This document shows positions 7,364-13,704 of a stretch of DNA of 64,000 nt, piece after piece. The stretch's first letter is position 1, and each line of letters begins with the position of its first letter. The position numbers and the translations under genes are program-made. Below the pieces are notes generated by a model that saw only the letters and a list, made by a program, of their open reading frames with translations, made no database searches and had not been told where the DNA came from. Source of the DNA: Catellatospora paridis (GTDB taxonomy: Bacteria; Actinomycetota; Actinomycetes; Mycobacteriales; Micromonosporaceae); the NCBI RefSeq assembly GCF_009720365.1, contig NZ_ML769312.1, positions 620,001-684,000 on the forward strand, given 5' to 3'.

Positions 7364-8452
7364 ATGGACGCACTGCAGCTGGCCTCGTGGCGTATGCACA
7401 ACCTCGGCCTGCACGCCACCGCCGACGCCACGCCCCAGGACGTGGTCGGCCGGCTCGGCGCGGTGCAGTCCCAGGACTACGGCCCGGCGACCTGGTCGCT
7501 CGGCGAGCGCATCACCGCCGCCCACGAGGACCGAGTGCACCGCGACTTCGCCGACGGCGCCGTGCTGCGCACCCATGTGCTACGGCCGACCTGGCATTTC
7601 GTCACGCCGGAGGACATCGGGTGGGTGCTGGCGCTGACCGGCCCGCGGGTGCACCAGCTCAACGCGTACTACTACCGTCAGCTCGGCCTCGACGAGCAGC
7701 TGCGGGCGCGCTGCGACGCGTTGCTGGTCGACGCGCTGGCCGGCACGCAGCTCACCCGCAAGGAGCTGACCGCCCTGTGCCAGGCGGCAGGCATCGGCAC
7801 CGAGGGCTTCCGGATGGCGTACATCCTGATGAACGCCGAGCTCAACGGCCTGATCTGCAGCGGCGCGACGAAGGGCAAGCAGCACACGTACGCGCTGCTG
7901 GCCGAACGCGCGCCGCAGGCACGGAAGCTGGACGCCGACGAGGCGCTCGCCGAGCTGACGCTGCGCTACTTCACCAGCCACGGGCCGGCCACCGTGAAGG
8001 ACTTCCGCTGGTGGTCGAGCCTCACCCAGGCCGAGATCCGGCGCGGCCTGGACATGGTCCGCGGGCAGCTGCACAGCCTGGACGCGGACGGGCTGACCTA
8101 CTGGTTCGCCGGGGAGCCGGTGCGGCCGACCGGTGCCGACGGCCCGGTCGCGCACCTGCTGCAGGGCTACGACGAGTACATCGTGGGCTACACCGAGAGC
8201 AAGCACCTGCTCAACGTCGCCGGCGTGGGTGGCGGGCAGCGCCTGGACCGGCCCGTCTACAACGGCGTGCTCATCATCGACAGCCAGGTCGCCGGCCACT
8301 GGAAGCGCACGGTCGGCCGCACCGAGGTCGCGGTCGAGGTGCTGGTCTACGCCCCGCTCGACCCCGCTCGGGCCGCGGCGGTGCGGGCCGCCGCCGACCA
8401 CCACGGCCGCTTCCTCGGCCTGCCCGCCAGGGTCACCACGACCGTGCTCTGA
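7364..8452 (+). CDS. Winged-helix DNA-binding domain protein (HTH_42 family)
   Basis: A 362-aa protein of the HTH_42/YcaQ-like family: MDALQLASWRMHNLGL, VVGRLGAVQSQDYGPATWSLGER, DGAVLRTHVLRPTWHFVTPEDI, and a central TLRYFTSHGPATVKDFRWWS. The family includes the DNA glycosylases AlkZ and YcaQ that unhook interstrand crosslinks, whose hallmark is a QxQ catalytic motif near the N terminus. Here QSQDY (residues 30-34) fits that motif, so a DNA-repair role is plausible but unproven. The start ATG 7364 is 10 nt after the MOSC stop. Confidence 0.8.
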   Translation: MDALQLASWRMHNLGLHATADATPQDVVGRLGAVQSQDYGPATWSLGERITAAHEDRVHRDFADGAVLRTHVLRPTWHFVTPEDIGWVLALTGPRVHQLNAYYYRQLGLDEQLRARCDALLVDALAGTQLTRKELTALCQAAGIGTEGFRMAYILMNAELNGLICSGATKGKQHTYALLAERAPQARKLDADEALAELTLRYFTSHGPATVKDFRWWSSLTQAEIRRGLDMVRGQLHSLDADGLTYWFAGEPVRPTGADGPVAHLLQGYDEYIVGYTESKHLLNVAGVGGGQRLDRPVYNGVLIIDSQVAGHWKRTVGRTEVAVEVLVYAPLDPARAAAVRAAADHHGRFLGLPARVTTTVL

Positions 8453-8466
8453 GCCGTGCGCCGCCG

Positions 8467-9534
8467 TCAGCCGCGGATGGCGCCGGAGTTCTTGTCGACC
8501 ATCAGCCCGCCCGTGTCGACGGCCTCGAAGTCCGAGCCCTGCAGGTTCTTCAGCGCGCGCAGCGCGTCGTTGGACCAGCGGTCGTCGGGTGCGCCGGACA
8601 GATACCAGGGGGAGCCGTTGTCGGCGACGATCACGCCGTACTTCTTCATCGCCTCGGCGATGATCCGGGCCTGGGTGGGCATCTTCGAGGTGTCGACGCC
8701 CGCCTTGAGCCGCAGCCGCAGACCCATCGGCGGCAGTGCCGCGTCGGAGCTGTTCGAGGCGGCGTGCCGGGCGGGCCACACGTAGGTGTTGCGCGAGCGC
8801 GGCACGGTGATGCGCAGCGCGTGCGTGATGCGCCCGGCGGCCACCTCCTCGTAGCGGGCCAGTCCGGCGAAGATGGACAGCCCCGCCGCGTCGGCCGAGG
8901 TCCAGCCCGCCGGGCGCAGTTTGTTCGAGCGCAGGTCGTAGATCGCGCCGGAGCCGGCCCGCCAGCCCGAGCCGGCCGGGTACGCCGCATACAGCTCGTA
9001 CACCTTGCAGCCGGCGGCGTCGTACAGGATGACGTGGCGGTCGCCGTCGCTGCTGCGCCCGCCCTCGACCTTGGCGTCGGCGGTCACGGGGTACGGGCCC
9101 TTGTCGCTCTCGCCCGCGTACTCGAAGGTGACCTTGACGGTCTTCTGGCCGGGCTTGACCGTCGTGACGGGAATGCCGATCGGCGCGCCCTCCCACAGAC
9201 CCGCCCCGAAGTCGGGATGCATGTGCGCGGCCGCGCCGATGCTGTTCACGAGCGCGCCCGACGACCGGTGCACGGGCAGTTTGGACACGTCGGCGCGCCA
9301 CACGCTGTTCGCGGGGAACACCCCGCACGGGCCGGCGGTGGCCGAGGGCGACGCCGCGGCCTTCGGGCTCGCGGCCGCGGACACCGAGGGCGCGGCCGTG
9401 CCGCCCGGTGTCACGAAGCCAGGCTCGGACGGCCCTGCCGCGTTGGGTGCGGTGCTGCCGCAGGCGGCGAGCCCGAGGGCGGCGGTCAGCGCGGCCAGTC
9501 GCCGCGGCACTGCGGCCAGAGATCGTGAGAGCAC
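8467..9534 (-). CDS. Secreted lipoprotein of unknown function
   Basis: A 355-aa protein with a lipoprotein signal peptide (RRLAALTAALGLAAC, lipobox LAAC, Cys at about residue 25), then a low-complexity Ala/Ser/Pro linker to about residue 68. The mature domain starts CGVFPANSVWRADVSKLPVH and contains HMHPDFGAG, GDRHVILYDAAGCKVYELY and GLSIFAGLARYEEV. I do not recognise a named domain, although the same FPxNSxWxxDVSxLPV opening is familiar from actinobacterial exoproteins. It should be tethered to the outer face of the membrane. The GTG start 9534 lies 6 nt after a TAGATT hexamer, so the transcript is probably leaderless. Confidence 0.75.
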   Translation of the reverse strand: MLSRSLAAVPRRLAALTAALGLAACGSTAPNAAGPSEPGFVTPGGTAAPSVSAAASPKAAASPSATAGPCGVFPANSVWRADVSKLPVHRSSGALVNSIGAAAHMHPDFGAGLWEGAPIGIPVTTVKPGQKTVKVTFEYAGESDKGPYPVTADAKVEGGRSSDGDRHVILYDAAGCKVYELYAAYPAGSGWRAGSGAIYDLRSNKLRPAGWTSADAAGLSIFAGLARYEEVAAGRITHALRITVPRSRNTYVWPARHAASNSSDAALPPMGLRLRLKAGVDTSKMPTQARIIAEAMKKYGVIVADNGSPWYLSGAPDDRWSNDALRALKNLQGSDFEAVDTGGLMVDKNSGAIRG

Positions 9535-9540
9535 GCGCAG

Positions 9541-9546
9541 AATCTA
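9541..9546 (-). promoter_or_regulatory. -10 element of a leaderless promoter (lipoprotein gene)
   Basis: On the minus strand TAGATT ends 6 nt before GTG 9534, with no ribosome-binding site between. Confidence 0.6.
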
Positions 9547-9624
9547 GTGCCATCCGGCGGTACAGACACACCCCCCCATGGCCCCGTTGCAGGGATTTCG
9601 AACGATAGGTGAGGTTTGTCCGCG

Positions 9625-9630
9625 TAACCT
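9625..9630 (+). promoter_or_regulatory. -10 element of a leaderless promoter (chaA)
   Basis: TAACCT ends 6 nt before ATG 9637; no Shine-Dalgarno sequence is present. Confidence 0.6.
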
Positions 9631-9636
9631 CGGTAC

Positions 9637-10716
9637 ATGCTCAAAGCCGCACGCGCGCTGTCGTGGTGGGCGCTGATCCCGCCGCTGTGCGTGATCGTGC
9701 TCGTGGCGGCCTGGGGGCACAAGGTAGGCGGCGTGGGCCTGGTGATCGTCGGGATCGCGCTGGTCGCCGCCGTCGTGGTCGCCGTGCACCACGCGGAGGT
9801 CGTCGCGCACCACGTCGGGGAGCCGTTCGGCACGCTCATCCTCGCCGTGGCGGTGACCGCGATCGAGGTCGGCCTGATCATCATGCTGATGACCTCCGGC
9901 CCGGAAGGCCCCTCGACCCTCGCCCGGGACACGGTCTTCGCGGCGTTCATGATCGTGTGCAACGGCGTGGTCGGACTCTGCCTGCTGGTCGGCGGCCTGC
10001 GCCATCGCGAGGTCGAGTTCCACGTCGAGGGCGTCACCGCGACCCTGGCCACGCTGAGCACCGTCGCCGCCCTGGCGCTTGTCCTGCCGTCGTTCACCAC
10101 CAGCAGCCCCGGGCCGACCTACTCCGGGCCGCAGCTCGCCTTCGCCGGCACCGCCTCACTGGTGCTGTACGCGGCGTTCGTCTTCGTGCAGACGATCCGG
10201 CACCGCCACTACTTCCTGCCGCTGGAGACCGGCGACGTCGACCGCGGCGCCGGGCCCGGCCGGAAGGCGGCCGCGGTCAGCCTGATCATGCTGTTGCTCT
10301 GCCTGGTCGCCGTGGTGGGCCTGGCGAAGGTCGAGTCCCCGGCCATCGAACACGTGGTGGCCGTCGCGGGCGCGCCGCGGGCCGTGGTCGGTGTCGTGAT
10401 CGCCCTGCTGGTGCTGCTGCCGGAGACCGCCGCGGCGGTCCGGGCGGCCTCCCGCAACCAGATCCAGACCAGCTTCAACCTGGCCCTGGGCTCGGCCGTG
10501 GCCAGCATCGGCCTGACCATCCCGGCGATCGCCATCGCGTCGATCTGGCTGCAGAACACGCTCGTGCTCGGCCTCGACCCCAAGGACATCGTGCTGCTCG
10601 TGATCACCGTGGTGGTCACCACCCTGACCGTCGCACCCGGCCGGGCCACCCTGATGCAGGGCATGGTGCACCTGACCATCTTCGGCGTCTTCCTGTTCCT
10701 CTCCTTCGTCCCTTGA
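9637..10716 (+). CDS. chaA: Calcium/sodium:proton antiporter, ChaA type
   Basis: A 359-aa polytopic protein with about eleven hydrophobic helices arranged as two repeats, as in the CaCA cation/proton exchangers. The alpha-repeat motifs are visible: HHVGEPFGTLILAVAVTAIE with the acidic residue in the first half, and LLPETAAAVRAASRNQIQTSFN and LALGSAVASIGLTIP in the second. ChaA exports Ca2+, Na+ or K+ against proton entry at the cytoplasmic membrane. Its length matches E. coli ChaA (366 aa). The start ATG 9637 has a -10 hexamer 6 nt upstream. It converges on the aminotransferase gene. Confidence 0.9.
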   Translation: MLKAARALSWWALIPPLCVIVLVAAWGHKVGGVGLVIVGIALVAAVVVAVHHAEVVAHHVGEPFGTLILAVAVTAIEVGLIIMLMTSGPEGPSTLARDTVFAAFMIVCNGVVGLCLLVGGLRHREVEFHVEGVTATLATLSTVAALALVLPSFTTSSPGPTYSGPQLAFAGTASLVLYAAFVFVQTIRHRHYFLPLETGDVDRGAGPGRKAAAVSLIMLLLCLVAVVGLAKVESPAIEHVVAVAGAPRAVVGVVIALLVLLPETAAAVRAASRNQIQTSFNLALGSAVASIGLTIPAIAIASIWLQNTLVLGLDPKDIVLLVITVVVTTLTVAPGRATLMQGMVHLTIFGVFLFLSFVP

Positions 10717-10719
10717 TCA

Positions 10720-10794
10720 CGACGATCTTGCGCGAACTGTTGCCCTTTCGCGGCATTCGAGTGTGTCGCACCCACTGTCCGCGCAAGATCGTCG
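10720..10794. repeat. Long-loop inverted repeat between convergent genes
   Basis: Arms CGACGATCTTGCGCG (10720-10734) and its exact complement (10780-10794) are separated by 45 nt. They lie between the ends of chaA and the aminotransferase gene. The repeat could act as a bidirectional terminator or be a dispersed palindromic element; the long loop is unusual for a terminator. Confidence 0.6.
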
Positions 10795-10810
10795 CCACGC
10801 GGGGGCGGGG

Positions 10811-11995
10811 TCAGGGTTTGAGGCGGGTCACGGCTTCGGTGATTACTTCGGGGCGTTTGCAGAAGGCGAAGCGGATCAGGTGGCGGCCGGCGTCCTTGTC
10901 GTCGTAGAAGACCTGGGAGGGGATCGCTACGACGCCGCTGCGTTCGGGCAGGCCGAGGCAGAATTCGACGCCGTCGGTGCCGCCGAGGGGGCGGATGTCG
11001 GTGGTGATGAAGTAGGTGCCCTCCGCCTGCAGCACGCCGAAACCGGCGTCGGCCAGGCCGGCGCGGAGCTGGTCGCGCTGGGCCTGGAGGCCTGCGGTGA
11101 AGCCGGTGAAGTACGTGTCGGGCAGGTTCAGCGCGATCGCGACGGCGGGCTGCAGCGGGCCGGCGTTGACGAAGGTGAGGAACTGCTTGACCCGTAGCAC
11201 CGCCGAGACCAGCGCTGCCGGGCCGCTGGCCCAGCCGACCTTCCAGCCGGTGCAGGAGAACGTCTTGCCGGCCGACGAGATGCGCAGGGTGCGCTCGCGC
11301 ATGCCGGGCAGAGTCGCCAGTGGCACGTGCGGCGACCCGGCGTCGTCGAAGACGAGGTGCTCGTAGACCTCGTCGGCGACGGCGTACGCGCCGAACTCCT
11401 GGCACAGGTCGGCGACGAGCTGCAGCTCCGCGCGGGTGAACACCTTGCCGGTCGGGTTGTGCGGCGAGTTGAGCAGCACCAGCCTGGTGCGCGGGCCGAA
11501 CGCGGCGCGCAGCTGGTCGGGGTCGAAGGCGTAGCGCCCGTCCGGGCCCGGGCGCAGCGTCACCGGGCGGCGGGTCGCGCGGGCCAGCGCGATGCTCGCG
11601 GCGTACGAGTCGTAGTAGGGCTCGAAGCAGACGACCTCGTCGCCCGGCTCGCACAGGGCGAGGATGGCCGCCGCGATCGCCTCGGTGGCCCCGGCGGTGA
11701 CGACGACCTCACCGTCGGGGTCGTACTCGAGACCCCAGAACCGGCGCTGATGTGCGGCGACGGCCTCGCGCAGCACCGGCATGCCCGGTCCCGGCGGGTA
11801 CTGGTTGAACCCGCCGCGCAGCGCGACGGCGGCCGCGTCCAGCATCTCCGCGGGCCCGTCCGTGTCGGGAAAGCCCTGTCCGAGGTTCACCGCCCCGGTC
11901 TTCACGGCGAGCGCCGACATCGTCGCGAAGATGGTCGTGCCGAACGGGCGCATCCGCTCCACGAGCGGATCGTCCCCGGAGAACCCAGCCGTCAT
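10811..11995 (-). CDS. Class I/II PLP-dependent aminotransferase
   Basis: A 394-aa fold-type I aminotransferase. It shows NLGQGFPDTDGP, FNQYPPGPGMPVLREAV, the substrate/PLP segment NSPHNPTGKVFT, the PLP-contacting Asp/Tyr in VADEVYEHL, and the Schiff-base lysine in SSAGKTFSCTGWKVGW (SAGK). The C-terminal Arg is in IRFAFCKRPE. It resembles actinobacterial N-succinyldiaminopimelate aminotransferase DapC and methionine/kynurenine aminotransferases (YbdL), which cannot be separated by eye. Its start ATG 11995 follows a weak AAGATGGGG. It is a single gene ending near the inverted repeat at 10720-10794. Confidence 0.87.
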   Translation of the reverse strand: MTAGFSGDDPLVERMRPFGTTIFATMSALAVKTGAVNLGQGFPDTDGPAEMLDAAAVALRGGFNQYPPGPGMPVLREAVAAHQRRFWGLEYDPDGEVVVTAGATEAIAAAILALCEPGDEVVCFEPYYDSYAASIALARATRRPVTLRPGPDGRYAFDPDQLRAAFGPRTRLVLLNSPHNPTGKVFTRAELQLVADLCQEFGAYAVADEVYEHLVFDDAGSPHVPLATLPGMRERTLRISSAGKTFSCTGWKVGWASGPAALVSAVLRVKQFLTFVNAGPLQPAVAIALNLPDTYFTGFTAGLQAQRDQLRAGLADAGFGVLQAEGTYFITTDIRPLGGTDGVEFCLGLPERSGVVAIPSQVFYDDKDAGRHLIRFAFCKRPEVITEAVTRLKP

Positions 11996-12009
11996 GACCC
12001 CATCTTCAC

Positions 12010-12029
12010 CCACCGGCCCGGGCCGGTGG
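12010..12029. repeat. Perfect 20-bp palindrome
   Basis: CCACCGGCCCGGGCCGGTGG is perfectly self-complementary. It lies between the end of the small lipoprotein gene and the aminotransferase start, so it may terminate the former or be an operator of the latter. Confidence 0.45.
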
Positions 12030-12042
12030 CAACGGCCCGTTT

Positions 12043-12582
12043 TCAGCAGGGGGCGCCGACGGGGATGCGGGCGAGGGTCTCGCGGTTGCCGGAGCGGACC
12101 CGTATCGGCAGGCAGCGGGGCTTGTCGACGGTGTAGCCGCCGGCGAACACGTACCAGCCGGGCACGTCGTAGAGGTCGGGGCAGAACACGCGGATGCGGG
12201 TGACCGCCGGGCCGGGGTTGCCCCAGCCGATCGTCGAGGTCAGCGCCGCCTCGCCGACGATCTCCAGGTCGACGGGTGTGCCGGGCCGCACCACCAGGCC
12301 CTGCTTGGCCCACCACCGGCCGTCGACGGCGGTGACCTGCAGCTGCTGCCCGACCGGCAGCGCGACGGCGTCGAGCAGCACCGGCAGCCGCGCGGCCGGG
12401 CTCGGTTCGGTTCCGATCACGTGATCGCAGGACACGCGGGCCACGCCGTCGTCCGGGAACGGGGTCGCGGCCGGAGAGCTCGTCCGCCCGGCGGTCGGCG
12501 CGGACGACGGCCCCGGCGAGGGGGCCGCGGGGGTGCAGGCGGCGAGAGCCACCACCGGGAGCAGGGCGAGCAGGCGTCTCAT
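12043..12582 (-). CDS. Small secreted lipoprotein
   Basis: A 179-aa protein starting MRRLLALLPVVALAACTPAA, with a clear lipobox (LAAC, Cys16), followed by a Ser/Pro/Ala-rich linker to about residue 40. The remaining ~135 residues contain three to four Cys (SCDHVIG, FCPDLYDVPG, PRCLPI and a terminal GAPC) that could form disulfides outside the cell. I recognise no named domain. It is divergent from galU, with about 140 nt between them. Confidence 0.72.
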   Translation of the reverse strand: MRRLLALLPVVALAACTPAAPSPGPSSAPTAGRTSSPAATPFPDDGVARVSCDHVIGTEPSPAARLPVLLDAVALPVGQQLQVTAVDGRWWAKQGLVVRPGTPVDLEIVGEAALTSTIGWGNPGPAVTRIRVFCPDLYDVPGWYVFAGGYTVDKPRCLPIRVRSGNRETLARIPVGAPC

Positions 12583-12722
12583 GTCGTGGACGAGTCGCGG
12601 GGGCCGGGTGCGGTTCCGCGGGTGACGTATGGGACGTTCCGGGCGTGGGTCGCGCCCGGTCGACCTGGTCGCCTGTTAGCGTCGGGTGTACCGCTGAGCG
12701 ACTTCTGACCTGGAGAGATCTC

Positions 12723-13640
12723 ATGCCTTCGACCATCCGCAGGGCCGTGATCCCGGCCGCGGGCCTCGGCTCCCGGCTGCTGCCCCTGACCAAGGCCATC
12801 CCGAAGGAGATGCTGCCCGTCGGCGACAAGCCGGTGATCGAGCACACCGTGCGCGAGCTGGTGGCCTCGGGCATCACCGACATCACGATCGTGATCTCGG
12901 GCGGCAAGTCGCTGATCCAGGACCACTTCCGGCCGAACCCGGCGCTGGTCGAGCAGCTGCGCGCGGACGGCAAGACCGCCTACGCCGACGCGGTCGAGGA
13001 GATCGCCGAGCTGGCGCAGCAGGGGCACATTACCTACCTCGACCAGCACGGCCCGTACGGCAACGGCACGCCGGTGCTCAACGCCGCCCGCAACTTCGAC
13101 GACGAGCCGATGCTGGTGCTGTGGCCGGACGACGTGTTCGTCGCCGAGGTGCCCCGCGCCCAGCAGCTGATCCGCGCGTACGAGGCGACGAACTGCCCGG
13201 TCCTGGCGCTGATGCCGATGAGCCCGGAGGACTCGCAGCGCTACGGGGTGCCGGTGGTCAAGGAGGACCTGGACGGCGGCCTGATGCGCATCACCGGCCT
13301 GATGGAGAAGCCCAAGCCGAAGGACGCCCCGTCGGCGTTCGCGGCGATCGGGGGCTACGTCGTCACCCCGGGCATCATCGACGAGCTGCGGGAGCAGACC
13401 AAGCGCTGGTACGAGCGGCGCACCGGCGAGGTCTACCTGACCGACGCGATCAACGCCTACGCCTCGACGCGGGCCGTGTACGGGCAGGTCATCTCGGGCC
13501 GCTGGTACGACACCGGCAACCCGGCCGACTACCTGGTCGCCCAGATGGCCACGGCCCTGGCGCACCCGGAGTACGGCCCGCTGCTGCGCACCCTGGCCAC
13601 GGAGCTGGACGTGCCCGCACGTCCGGACACGGTCGGCTGA
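12723..13640 (+). CDS. galU: UTP--glucose-1-phosphate uridylyltransferase
   Basis: A 305-aa enzyme making UDP-glucose from UTP and glucose 1-phosphate, feeding glycogen, trehalose, cell-wall and exopolysaccharide synthesis in the cytoplasm. The nucleotidyltransferase loop AAGLGSRLLPLTKAIPKEML lies at residues 11-30. Other GalU landmarks are GDKPVIEHTVRELVASGI, LWPDDVFV (metal-binding Asp), MEKPKPKDAPS and GRWYDTGNPADYLVAQ. The start is ATG 12723 behind GGAGAG; an in-frame GTG far upstream only adds unrelated residues. A TAGCGT at 12677-12682 may be its -10 element. A strong hairpin (13659-13690) follows the stop. Confidence 0.95.
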   Translation: MPSTIRRAVIPAAGLGSRLLPLTKAIPKEMLPVGDKPVIEHTVRELVASGITDITIVISGGKSLIQDHFRPNPALVEQLRADGKTAYADAVEEIAELAQQGHITYLDQHGPYGNGTPVLNAARNFDDEPMLVLWPDDVFVAEVPRAQQLIRAYEATNCPVLALMPMSPEDSQRYGVPVVKEDLDGGLMRITGLMEKPKPKDAPSAFAAIGGYVVTPGIIDELREQTKRWYERRTGEVYLTDAINAYASTRAVYGQVISGRWYDTGNPADYLVAQMATALAHPEYGPLLRTLATELDVPARPDTVG

Positions 13641-13658
13641 GTTCCGGCCGAGCACGAG

Positions 13659-13690
13659 CGAGGGGCCCCGGCACACGCCGGGGCCCCTCG
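13659..13690. terminator. Bidirectional hairpin terminator
   Basis: Perfect 14-bp arms (CGAGGGGCCCCGGC at 13659-13672 and its complement at 13677-13690) with an ACAC loop lie between convergent galU and the M4 peptidase gene. Confidence 0.85.
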
Positions 13691-13704
13691 CCGTCACCCC
13701 TGAC

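Noticed and set aside
5482-7431. Second long minus-strand frame over the MOSC and M20 genes
   Set aside because: It overlaps both real genes in a wrong frame and has shadow-frame composition.
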